Source of the DNA: Dryocola sp051307055
Lineage (GTDB): Bacteria > Pseudomonadota > Gammaproteobacteria > Enterobacterales > Enterobacteriaceae
NCBI RefSeq assembly: GCF_051307055.1
Contig: NZ_CP149994.1
Location: 1,426,001 to 1,490,000 of the forward strand
Reading direction: 5' to 3'
DNA length: 64,000 nt
The notes under the pieces were generated by a model, which saw only the letters and a list, made by a program, of their open reading frames with translations, searched no databases and was not told where the DNA came from. Shown one piece after another: positions 26,748 to 34,549 of the stretch; the stretch's first letter is position 1, and every line of letters starts with the position of its first letter. The position numbers were made by a program, and so were the translations under genes.

Positions 26748-27102
26748 TTTTCGGGAACTTTGTGAACCACCTCAAATTTCGATTAGATTTGGTCATTTTA
26801 TTAGCAGCCTCTGACTTATATATATGAAATACTTATGTTTAATTCGCATAACGCAAAAAATGCGTTACGTTTCGTTTACTTTTACATTTTTTTTGTTGCG
26901 TTTTTGGATGTCCAGACATCTGTGCAACTTTCGCACAAATATGCTAAGCGAGTGCTTTCAGAGAAAAACCATAATAAAAATCGGGTTTATTTTGTGACTA
27001 ATTATGTCGCAGACATGCTTTGTTACGGAGAAAGGACGGAGTGCGGTTGCAGCATACATTTATTTAACTTCCGCTGAAGAAAAATAAACTTTCTAAAACG
27101 AA
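26748..27102. other. AT-rich non-coding region upstream of ompF
   Basis: About 350 AT-rich bases lie between the OmpR array and the asnS terminator. An open frame of 80 codons at 26835-27077 has no ribosome site and no family resemblance and is probably chance. A perfect 7-bp stem with an A5 loop (TAACGCA/TGCGTTA, 26849-26867) is present. In E. coli the equivalent region contains a distant OmpR site and IHF sites that modulate ompF; I cannot place them exactly here. Confidence 0.5.
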
Positions 27103-27103
27103 T

Positions 27104-27129
27104 AAAAAAGAGGCCAGCGACGCTGGCCC
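27104..27129 (-). terminator. Rho-independent terminator of asnS
   Basis: On the reverse strand GGCCAGC pairs with GCTGGCC around a three-base loop, followed by TCTTTTTTATT, 18 bases past the asnS stop. Confidence 0.88.
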
Positions 27130-27146
27130 TGATTAAAACGATTAGC

Positions 27147-28547
27147 TTAGAAGTTTGCGTTACGCGGCGTACGCGGGAAAGGAATCACGTCACGAACGTT
27201 CTGAACGCCGGTAACATAGGCGATCAGTCGCTCAAAGCCGAGGCCGAAACCGGAGTGCGGCACGGTGCCGTAACGACGCAGATCGCGGTACCACCAGTAG
27301 TCTTCTTTGTTCAGACCCATTTCAGCCATGCGCGCGTCCAGCACGTCCAGACGCTCTTCACGCTGAGAACCACCGATGATTTCACCGATGCCCGGGGCTA
27401 ACACATCCATTGCGGCAACGGTTTTACCGTCTTCGTTAAGGCGCATGTAGAAGGCCTTAATGTCCTTCGGATAGTTTTTCACCACCACCGGCGCTTTGAA
27501 GTGTTGTTCAGCCAGATAACGTTCATGCTCGGAAGAGAGGTCGACGCCCCAGTAAACCGGGTTTTCAAACTTCTGCCCGCATTGCTCAAGGATAGCTACG
27601 GCATCGGTGTAATCCACCTGGGCGAAGTCAGCCTCGATGAAACGCTGCAGGCGCTCAACCGCATCTTTATCCACGCGTTCGGCGAAGAACTGCATGTCGT
27701 CCATGCGTTCGTCCAGCACGGCCTTAAATACGTATTTCAGCATGGCTTCTGCCAGGCCCGCGACGTCGTCCAGGTTTGCAAAGGCAACCTCTGGCTCCAG
27801 CATCCAGAACTCCGCCAGGTGGCGGCTGGTGTTGGAATTCTCTGCGCGGAACGTTGGGCCGAAGGTGTAAACCTTAGAGAGCGCACACGCGTAGGTTTCG
27901 CCATTCAGCTGGCCGGAGACGGTCAGAAACGCTTCTTTGCCGAAGAAGTCTTTGTCGAAGTCGATTTTGCCTGCATCGGTACGCGGCAGGTTTTCTAAAT
28001 CGAGCGTGGAAACGCGGAACATCTCACCCGCGCCTTCGGTGTCGGACGCGGTAATCAGCGGGGTGGAGACCCAGAAGTAACCATTTTCATGGAAGAAGCG
28101 ATGCAGCGCCTGCGCCAGCGTATGACGAACGCGTGCCACCGCACCTATCATGTTGGTGCGCGGGCGCAGGTGCGCCACTTCACGAAGATACTCGATGCTG
28201 TGGCGCTTTGCCGCCATCGGATAAGTATCCGGATCGTCCACCCAGCCGGTGACTTCTACGCCGCTCGCCTGGATTTCAAAGCTCTGGCCCTGACCAAGAG
28301 ATTCCACCACTTTACCCGTGACGACAACGGAGCAACCGGTAGTCAGGCGCAGCACGTCTTCATTGTAATTGGGCAAAGTATTATTGATGACGGCCTGTAC
28401 AGGAGAGAAGCAGGAACCGTCATAGACGGCGAGGAAGGAGATACCAGCTTTTGAATCTCTTCGAGTACGCACCCATCCGCGCACGGTGACTTCACTGTCA
28501 ACGGCGACGCGGCCCTGGAGTACGTCGGCTACAGGCACAACGCTCAT
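27147..28547 (-). CDS. asnS: asparaginyl-tRNA synthetase
   Basis: AsnS charges tRNA-Asn with asparagine. The 466-residue class IIb synthetase has an N-terminal OB-fold anticodon-binding domain (about 1-115, VTVRGWVRTRRDSKAG) and a catalytic core with motif 2 (FRAENSNTSRHLAEFWMLEPE) and motif 3 (GFGLGFERL). The C-terminus PFPRTPRNANF is typical. A GAGAGAAA site precedes the ATG. Direct charging by AsnS means that no amidotransferase route for Asn-tRNA is needed. It is transcribed away from pncB's end and has its own promoter and terminator. Confidence 0.98.
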   Translation of the reverse strand: MSVVPVADVLQGRVAVDSEVTVRGWVRTRRDSKAGISFLAVYDGSCFSPVQAVINNTLPNYNEDVLRLTTGCSVVVTGKVVESLGQGQSFEIQASGVEVTGWVDDPDTYPMAAKRHSIEYLREVAHLRPRTNMIGAVARVRHTLAQALHRFFHENGYFWVSTPLITASDTEGAGEMFRVSTLDLENLPRTDAGKIDFDKDFFGKEAFLTVSGQLNGETYACALSKVYTFGPTFRAENSNTSRHLAEFWMLEPEVAFANLDDVAGLAEAMLKYVFKAVLDERMDDMQFFAERVDKDAVERLQRFIEADFAQVDYTDAVAILEQCGQKFENPVYWGVDLSSEHERYLAEQHFKAPVVVKNYPKDIKAFYMRLNEDGKTVAAMDVLAPGIGEIIGGSQREERLDVLDARMAEMGLNKEDYWWYRDLRRYGTVPHSGFGLGFERLIAYVTGVQNVRDVIPFPRTPRNANF

Positions 28548-28610
28548 AGTTTTCTCTCTATTAAATGGTCAATGACAAAAAAAATAGTTACCCGCAATTG
28601 GGGGATATCT

Positions 28611-28638
28611 ATGTTACCTGTCGCGCGCCGCCAGACAA
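28611..28638 (-). promoter_or_regulatory. candidate asnS promoter
   Basis: On the reverse strand TTGTCT (28638-28633) and TAACAT (28616-28611) are 16 bases apart, about 60 bases before the asnS ATG. Confidence 0.5.
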
Positions 28639-28677
28639 GCAGAAATCGCATCCGTTTGCAGAAATAAAGCGCAGAAG

Positions 28678-28713
28678 AGGCCCATAAACCAAACAAATAT
28701 AATTTACGGGCCT
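28678..28713 (-). terminator. hairpin after pncB
   Basis: AGGCCCATAAA (28678-28688) can pair with TTTACGGGCCT (28703-28713) with one mismatched/wobble position. The T run on the reverse strand is weak, so this is a probable but imperfect terminator. Confidence 0.55.
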
Positions 28714-28721
28714 TATTTGAT

Positions 28722-29924
28722 TCAGCTGGCTTTTTTTACCAGCGGCAAATCGAAGGCTTTGCGCAGGGCGCGCACGAAGGCTTTATCGTGGCAGATAGTT
28801 TTGCCGGGGCTGTCAGAAAGTTTTGCGACGGGTTTGCCGTTGCACTCCACCAGCTTGATAACGATATTCAGGGGCTTTACCTGTGGGATATCACATGTCA
28901 GGCGTGTGCCAATGCCGAAGCTCAGATTGATGCGTGAAGTAAAACGCTTATAAAGCTCAATGGCTTTTGGTAAATCCAGGTTATCGGAGAAAACCAACAC
29001 CTTGCTCATAGGGTCAATGCCCAGGTTTTCATAATGCGCGATGGCTTTTTCACCCCATTCAAACGGGTCCCCGGAGTCATGGCGTAAACCCTGATACTGC
29101 CGGGCAAACTCGGGGCCAAAGTCGCGCAGGAAGGCGTCCATAGTGATGCAGTCGGTAAGGGCGATGCCCAACCGATCCGGATATTCATCCAGCCAGGCCT
29201 GAAGCGCCGCGCGCTGGCTGTTGGCAAGCACCGGGCTGATTTGCTGATGCGCCTGGAACCATTCATGGGCTTGCGTACCCATAGGCGTCAGGTTCAGGCG
29301 GCGCGCCAGATCGTAATTGCTGGTGCCGACAAACCAGGACTCCTGCTGCAGGCGGCTGACAATGGCCTCCTGAACCTCACGGGAGAAGCGGCGTCGCGTA
29401 CCAAAGTCCATCAGGCGGAAGGAGGAGAGATCGATATCCGCCGTCAGCGCGTTGAACTCCAGCAGTTTGCTTTCCAGATGCGCCAGCGCCATCTGCGGCG
29501 TAACGGCCGGCGAGCGATGCTGATGCACCACTTCACTGATCACGGCCAGCAGCGGCACTTCCCACATGATGACTTCACGCCAGGGGCCGGTCAGGCGAAT
29601 ATCCAGGTGGCCTTTATTATTGGTGATTTCAACCTGAGCGGGGTCGTAGCGGAAAGTACGCAGCCAGGCGAGGTAATCTGCTTCAAAGAAAGGAAGCCCT
29701 TCAAGCCAGGCGAACTCCCCGGCGCTTAGCGCAAGGTGTTGCATACTGTCGACCTGTTGACGGATTGCGTCTGCGTAAACGCCCAGCAGATCGTCACCGC
29801 GGCAGCGAAACTCGGCCGCGACGCTCACGTCGTAATATCGGTGGAATACCGCCTGCTGCATATGAAGCTTATAGGCGTCAGTATCCAGAAGCGTTTGCAA
29901 AATCGGGGAAGCGTGTCGTGTCAT
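28722..29924 (-). CDS. pncB: nicotinate phosphoribosyltransferase
   Basis: PncB converts nicotinate, PRPP and ATP to nicotinate mononucleotide in NAD salvage. The 400 residues match E. coli and include HASPILQTLLDTDAYKLHMQQ at the N-terminus, the DFGTRRRFSREVQ active-site segment and LRHDSGDPFEWGEKA for phosphoribosyl binding. I chose the ATG giving MTRHASP by conservation; an in-frame ATG five codons upstream has a GAGAGG directly before it and cannot be excluded. In E. coli pncB is repressed by NadR; I did not find a complete NadR palindrome upstream. Confidence 0.95.
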   Translation of the reverse strand: MTRHASPILQTLLDTDAYKLHMQQAVFHRYYDVSVAAEFRCRGDDLLGVYADAIRQQVDSMQHLALSAGEFAWLEGLPFFEADYLAWLRTFRYDPAQVEITNNKGHLDIRLTGPWREVIMWEVPLLAVISEVVHQHRSPAVTPQMALAHLESKLLEFNALTADIDLSSFRLMDFGTRRRFSREVQEAIVSRLQQESWFVGTSNYDLARRLNLTPMGTQAHEWFQAHQQISPVLANSQRAALQAWLDEYPDRLGIALTDCITMDAFLRDFGPEFARQYQGLRHDSGDPFEWGEKAIAHYENLGIDPMSKVLVFSDNLDLPKAIELYKRFTSRINLSFGIGTRLTCDIPQVKPLNIVIKLVECNGKPVAKLSDSPGKTICHDKAFVRALRKAFDLPLVKKAS

Positions 29925-30152
29925 GGCGCGTAGCAGCATCCTCTCACAGGAGCGTTTCCATCAAGGGCTAAAAGCAGATAAAGACGCAGGAGTATACCCT
30001 GATTATCTGTTTATTAAACCCGGATCACAACACAAGGGAGGATTCGGGTCGAGGGCAATTCGTGCCGCCTGTTACGGCTATGTAACGGATTTCAGCTTAA
30101 CCATTTGAATTGGAAAATAAATATTCACGCTCTCACCCCTGCAGGCACATAA

Positions 30153-30178
30153 AAAACCACGCAGGTAAGCGTGGTTTT
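30153..30178 (-). terminator. terminator of the DUF1471 gene
   Basis: AAAACCACGC (30153-30162) pairs with GCGTGGTTTT (30169-30178); on the reverse strand the stem is followed by a T run. It lies 19 bases beyond the stop codon. Confidence 0.88.
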
Positions 30179-30196
30179 ACAGGCTTAGCGCAGGGC

Positions 30197-30487
30197 TTAT
30201 TTGTCGGCGTTTTTATAGACATCGGCCACTGCTTCGAAATTGGAGCCATGCTCGCGTGCGGCGACGATATGATAGTACTTGCCGCCTTTTTCATCCGCCA
30301 AATCTGAAAGTTTATCGTGCAGATCGGATGGCGATGAAATGGTTCCCCCGCTCTGTGAAACACTGACGCTGCCCAATTTTACAAGCTTGAAATGGGCAAT
30401 TTCATCTTTGGAAACCTGATCGGCGGCAAAGGCACCAAAGGAGACAGCAGAGATCAGAAGAGACGTAACTACAGCAATTTTTTTCAT
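30197..30487 (-). CDS. YdgH/BhsA/McbA-like (DUF1471) periplasmic protein
   Basis: This 96-residue precursor has a signal peptide (MKKIAVVTSLLISAVSFGAFA, cut before ADQV) and one DUF1471 domain recognisable from LGSVSVSQSGG, DLHDKLSDLADEKGGKYYHIVAAR and AVADVYK at the end. Members such as YhcN, BhsA and McbA are small periplasmic or outer-membrane-associated proteins linked to stress resistance and biofilm; the exact role of this one is unknown. AAGGA stands nine bases before the ATG. It has its own terminator and sits between pncB and pepN, a place with no gene in E. coli K-12. I give no symbol because the paralogues are hard to tell apart. Confidence 0.85.
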   Translation of the reverse strand: MKKIAVVTSLLISAVSFGAFAADQVSKDEIAHFKLVKLGSVSVSQSGGTISSPSDLHDKLSDLADEKGGKYYHIVAAREHGSNFEAVADVYKNADK

Positions 30488-30763
30488 AGAAGTCATCCTT
30501 GTATGGCTGGACATAGATGTTTGCTTAACACCATTTTAGTTTAGACCAATTTCTGAAGGAGACTAATAACGCCCGCAGAGTCTGCATTTGCCCGTCGGCA
30601 TGATTAAAAAGCTAACGGCGAGAGACTTCCCGTAAGCTCATGTTACACAAATGTAGCAAACAGCGTGATTAGCCCGGAAAAGATGATGATTCTGCGTGGC
30701 AACATTAACGCAACAGGAATAGACTGAACGCCGATAACTTACGGACGATGTATAAGGTTTTTT

Positions 30764-33376
30764 ATGACACAACAGCCACAAGCCAAATACCGCCACGACT
30801 ATCGTGCGCCGGATTACACGATTAGCGACATCGATTTGACCTTTGACCTGGATGCCACAAAAACCCTGGTCACCGCCATCAGCACAGTAAGCCGCCAGGG
30901 CGCCGCTCAGGCCCCTCTACGTCTCGATGGCGGCGATCTTACCCTAGTCAGCGTTCAGGTGGACGGTAAGGCCTGGGAGCATTATTCCCTGCAGGAAGGC
31001 GCGCTGGTGCTTGAACAGCTGCCAGATAATTTCTTGTTGACCATCGTCAATGAAATTAGCCCGGCGGCAAACACCGCGCTTGAAGGGCTGTATCAGTCGG
31101 GCGAGGCGCTTTGCACCCAGTGCGAGGCTGAAGGTTTCCGCCATATTACCTGGTATCTGGACCGCCCGGACGTGCTCGCGCGCTTCACTACCAGACTCAT
31201 TGCCGATAAAACGAAATATCCATACCTGCTCTCCAACGGTAACCGCATTGCTGAAGGAGAACTGGAAAACGGTCGTCACTGGGTGCAGTGGCAGGATCCG
31301 TTCCCGAAACCTTGCTACCTCTTCGCGCTGGTGGCGGGTGATTTTGACGTGCTGCGTGATAGCTTTAAGACGCGCTCTGGCCGCGACGTTGCGCTGGAGC
31401 TGTTTGTCGATCGCGGCAATCTGGATCGCGCCGGCTGGGCGATGACCTCGCTGAAGGCGTCCATGAAGTGGGACGAAACCCGCTTCGGCCTGGAATACGA
31501 TCTCGACATCTATATGGTTGTCGCCGTGGACTTCTTCAACATGGGCGCGATGGAGAATAAAGGTCTCAACATCTTTAACTCCAAATATGTTCTTGCCCGT
31601 GCAGAAACGGCCACCGACAAAGACTATCTCGATATTGAGCGCGTGATCGGCCACGAATATTTCCACAACTGGACCGGCAATCGCGTGACCTGCCGCGACT
31701 GGTTCCAGCTGAGCCTCAAAGAAGGCCTGACCGTTTTCCGCGATCAGGAGTTCAGTTCGGATCTCGGCTCGCGTGCCGTTAATCGCATTCAGAACGTGCG
31801 CACCATGCGCGCAATGCAGTTTGCCGAAGACGCAAGCCCGATGGCGCATCCGATTCGCCCGGACAAAGTTATTGAAATGAACAACTTCTACACGCTGACC
31901 GTGTATGAGAAGGGTTCAGAAGTCATTCGCATGCTGCACACTTTGCTTGGCGAAGAGAACTTCCAGAAAGGCATGCAGCTTTACTTCGAGCGTCATGACG
32001 GCAGCGCCGCTACCTGCGACGATTTCGTGCAGGCGATGGAGGATGCCTCCAACGTCGACCTGTCGCATTTCCGTCGCTGGTACAGCCAGGCCGGTACGCC
32101 AGTCGTCAGCGTGCGTGATGACTACAACCCGGAAACCGAGCAGTATACGCTTACCATCAGCCAGACGACGCCGCCAACCGCGGAACAGCAGGAAAAACAG
32201 CCGCTGCATATTCCGTTCGACGTTGAACTCTATGACAACGAAGGCAAGGTTATCCCGTTACAGAAAGGCGGCCATCCGGTTCATCACGTGCTGAACGTGA
32301 CGCAGGCCGAACAGACGTTTGTCTTTGATAATGTTTATTTCCAGCCGGTTCCATCGCTGCTGCGTGAGTTTTCCGCGCCGGTAAAACTGGAATACAGCTG
32401 GAGCGATCAGCAGCTGACCTTCCTGATGCGCCACGCCCGCAACGATTTCTCCCGCTGGGACGCGGCGCAAAGCCTGCTGGCGACCCACATCAAGCTGAAC
32501 GTTAACCGTAGCCAGCAGAAGCAGCCGTTGTCGCTGCCGCTGCATGTGGCCGACGCTTTCCGCGCTATTTTGCTTGATGAGAAGATAGATCCGGCCCTGG
32601 CCGCTGAAATCCTCACGCTGCCTTCGCAAAATGAAATTGCCGAGCTGTTCCAGCAGATCGATCCAGGCGCTATCGCTGAGGTGCATGAAGCGCTGACCCG
32701 CACGCTGGCGACGGAATTAGCGGACGAGTTCCTCGCTATCTACAACGCCAACAAGCTCGACGCCTATCGTGTTGAACATGCGGACATCGGCAAGCGCGCT
32801 CTGCGTAACACTTGCCTGCGTTATCTGGCGTTTGGCGAGCAAGCGCTGGCCGAACAGCTGGTGCGCGCTCAGTATGACGCGGCGGATAATATGACCGATG
32901 CGATTGCCGCTCTGTCAGCAGCGGTAGCGGCGCAACTGCCGTGCCGTGAAGAACTGCTGGCGAAGTATGACGAGAAATGGCATCAGGATGGCCTGGTGAT
33001 GGATAAATGGTTCATTCTGCAGGCGACCAGCCCGGCGGCCAATACGCTGAGCAAGGTGCGCGAGCTGTTGCACCACCGCTCGTTCAGCCTCGGCAATCCG
33101 AACCGCATTCGTTCGCTGATTGGCGCTTTTGCAGCAGGCAATCCGGCGGCGTTCCACGCGGCGGACGGCAGCGGCTATCAGTTTATGGTGGAAATGCTCA
33201 GCGAGCTGAACCGCCGTAATCCGCAGGTGGCTTCTCGCCTGATTGAACCGTTGATTCGTTTGAAACGCTATGACGAGAAGCGTCAGGAAATGATGCGCGC
33301 CGCGCTGGAACAGCTGAAAGGGCTGGAGAATCTGTCCGGCGATCTGTTTGAGAAAATCAGCAAGGCATTAGCGTAA
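30764..33376 (+). CDS. pepN: aminopeptidase N
   Basis: PepN is the main cytoplasmic M1-family zinc aminopeptidase of enterobacteria, removing N-terminal residues from peptides late in protein breakdown. The 870 residues equal E. coli in length. The exopeptidase motif GAMENKGLN and the zinc motif HEYFH (His297, His301) with the distal Glu in LKEGLTVFRDQEF are intact. The remainder is the beta domain and a large helical C-terminal domain closing the active site. The ribosome site is weak (AAGG). Immediately beyond the stop begins the REP-containing tandem repeat. Confidence 0.98.
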   Translation: MTQQPQAKYRHDYRAPDYTISDIDLTFDLDATKTLVTAISTVSRQGAAQAPLRLDGGDLTLVSVQVDGKAWEHYSLQEGALVLEQLPDNFLLTIVNEISPAANTALEGLYQSGEALCTQCEAEGFRHITWYLDRPDVLARFTTRLIADKTKYPYLLSNGNRIAEGELENGRHWVQWQDPFPKPCYLFALVAGDFDVLRDSFKTRSGRDVALELFVDRGNLDRAGWAMTSLKASMKWDETRFGLEYDLDIYMVVAVDFFNMGAMENKGLNIFNSKYVLARAETATDKDYLDIERVIGHEYFHNWTGNRVTCRDWFQLSLKEGLTVFRDQEFSSDLGSRAVNRIQNVRTMRAMQFAEDASPMAHPIRPDKVIEMNNFYTLTVYEKGSEVIRMLHTLLGEENFQKGMQLYFERHDGSAATCDDFVQAMEDASNVDLSHFRRWYSQAGTPVVSVRDDYNPETEQYTLTISQTTPPTAEQQEKQPLHIPFDVELYDNEGKVIPLQKGGHPVHHVLNVTQAEQTFVFDNVYFQPVPSLLREFSAPVKLEYSWSDQQLTFLMRHARNDFSRWDAAQSLLATHIKLNVNRSQQKQPLSLPLHVADAFRAILLDEKIDPALAAEILTLPSQNEIAELFQQIDPGAIAEVHEALTRTLATELADEFLAIYNANKLDAYRVEHADIGKRALRNTCLRYLAFGEQALAEQLVRAQYDAADNMTDAIAALSAAVAAQLPCREELLAKYDEKWHQDGLVMDKWFILQATSPAANTLSKVRELLHHRSFSLGNPNRIRSLIGAFAAGNPAAFHAADGSGYQFMVEMLSELNRRNPQVASRLIEPLIRLKRYDEKRQEMMRAALEQLKGLENLSGDLFEKISKALA

Positions 33377-33558
33377 AGGATTTTGTAAGGTGGATGGCGC
33401 TGTCGCTTATCCACCCTACGGATCTGCTGGAGCGGGCCGGGTAAGCTCCGTGCCACCCGACGCTTATCCACCCTACGGATCTGCTGGACCAGGTCGGGTA
33501 AGCCCCGCGCCACCCGACGCTCTCAACCGCTGCGCACCACGCGCGCCGGTTTTTCAAC
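33376..33558. repeat. array unit 1, with an internal 57-base duplication
   Basis: Unit 1 holds A (33389-33419), B (33434-33461), a second right half of A (33462-33476), a second B (33492-33518) and an ssuB-tail copy (33521-33558). The stretch from CGCTTATCC at 33404 recurs at 33461, a 57-base step, which explains why this unit is longer than the next. Confidence 0.8.
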
Positions 33559-33686
33559 AAGGATTTTGTAAGGTGGATGGCGCTGCCGCTTATCCACCCT
33601 ACGGATCTACTGGACCAGGTCGGGTAAGCCCCGCGCCACCCGACATTCTCTCAACCGGTGCGCACCACGCGCGCCGGTTTTTCAAC
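33559..33686. repeat. array unit 2
   Basis: A 128-base unit with A (33572-33602), B (33618-33644) and an ssuB-tail copy (33649-33686) that differs from the first by CGGTG in place of CGCTG. Confidence 0.85.
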
Positions 33687-33812
33687 AAGGATTTTGTAAG
33701 GTGGATGGCGCTGTCGCTTATCCACCCTACGGAATTGCTGGCGTAGGTCGGGTAAGCCCCGCGCCACCCGACATTCTCTCAACCGCTGCGCACCACGCGC
33801 GCCGGTTCTTCA
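33687..33812. repeat. array unit 3, running into the real ssuB end
   Basis: A (33700-33730) and B (33743-33772) are followed by the true ssuB 3' end. B has the full GTAGG start here, where the other copies read CCAGG, so this unit looks closest to a standard REP pair. Confidence 0.8.
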
Positions 33813-34549
33813 GCCTGGCGTTGCATCACTCGCTCAAGCACCTTCGCTTCCAGCTCCGCCAGCCTTACCGAGCCCAGTCGGCGTGGTCGAACCAAATCCA
33901 CCGTTAAATCCAGGCCAATTTTCCCGTCTTCTATCAGTAAAACTCGATCCGCCATGGCGACCGCCTCACTGACGTCGTGGGTCACCAGCAGTACGGTAAA
34001 ACCGTGTTCCTGCCACAGAGAAACGATCAGCTCCTGCATTTCAATACGCGTTAACGCGTCAAGCGCGCCGAGCGGTTCGTCCAGCAGCAGTAAACCAGGG
34101 CGATGAATCAGCGCGCGAGCCAGAGCCACGCGCTGTTTTTGCCCGCCAGAAAGCGCCGCAGGCCACTCTTTCGCCCGGCTTTCCAGCCCGACGGCTTCAA
34201 GCGCCTGCCAGGCCGCATCGCGCCAGCTGCCTTTCAACCCCAGGCCAACGTTATCAATGACGGATTTCCACGGCAGCAGGCGAGCGTCCTGGAACATTAA
34301 CCTTGTATCGTCCTGGCTTTCACGCAGCGGCGCGTTGCCTGCCAGCAGCGAACCAGCGTCAGGATTTTCCAGCCCGGCAAGCAGCCGCAGCAGGGTACTT
34401 TTGCCGCCGCCGCTGCGTCCGACCACGGCAACAAACTGCCCGGCAGGAATGCGTAGCGCCAGCTCGTTGAGAATCGTTTTATCGCCGTAACGTTTGGTTA
34501 CGCCGTCAAGCAGCAGCGGCGTCCCCTGATTTAAGCGAGCGGTATTCAT
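33779..34549 (-). CDS. ssuB: aliphatic sulfonate ABC transporter ATP-binding protein
   Basis: SsuB powers the SsuABC importer of aliphatic sulfonates, which are used as sulfur sources in sulfate starvation. The 256-residue protein has Walker A GRSGGGKST, signature ALSGGQKQRVALARAL, Walker B LLLLDEPLGALDA and the switch VLLVTHDVSEA. The final ten residues (EEPARVVRSG) differ from E. coli, and their coding DNA is the piece copied twice in the adjoining repeat array. The start overlaps the ssuC stop by four bases (ATGA). It is the last gene of ssuEADCB. Confidence 0.96.
   Translation of the reverse strand: MNTARLNQGTPLLLDGVTKRYGDKTILNELALRIPAGQFVAVVGRSGGGKSTLLRLLAGLENPDAGSLLAGNAPLRESQDDTRLMFQDARLLPWKSVIDNVGLGLKGSWRDAAWQALEAVGLESRAKEWPAALSGGQKQRVALARALIHRPGLLLLDEPLGALDALTRIEMQELIVSLWQEHGFTVLLVTHDVSEAVAMADRVLLIEDGKIGLDLTVDLVRPRRLGSVRLAELEAKVLERVMQRQAEEPARVVRSG

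Larger units (their letters stand above)
33376..33778. repeat. tandem repeat array of REP palindromes and ssuB-end copies
   Basis: The 402 bases between the convergent genes pepN and ssuB consist almost wholly of three tandem units (183, 128 and about 90 bases before the real ssuB end). Each unit starts with AAGGATTTTGTAAGGTGG, the sequence just after pepN, contains palindrome A (GGTGGAT...ATCCACCCTAC) and palindrome B (GTCGGGT...ACCCGAC), and ends with a copy of the last codons of ssuB. A read in reverse and B read forward both begin GTAGG, the mark of enterobacterial REP elements, so A plus B form an inverted pair (BIME). The open frame through the array is repeat-driven and not a gene. Confidence 0.9.

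Noticed and set aside
26835..27077. 80-codon open frame upstream of ompF
   Set aside because: AT-rich chance frame with no Shine-Dalgarno, odd composition and no likeness to a known protein.
30000..30030. NadR operator upstream of pncB
   Set aside because: Only one TGTTTA half is seen, without the second half at the right distance.
30944..31849. Reverse-strand open frame of about 300 codons inside pepN
   Set aside because: Shadow of the conserved pepN frame, with no ribosome site and no recognisable domain.
33390..33746. 118-codon open frame with proline/glycine-rich repeats
   Set aside because: It runs through the REP array, its residues simply translate the repeated DNA, and it has no ribosome site or family likeness.
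33376..33778. Possible CRISPR array
   Set aside because: Repeat units are 128 bases or longer, palindromes are REP-like with GTAG, and there are no unique spacers of even length or nearby cas genes.
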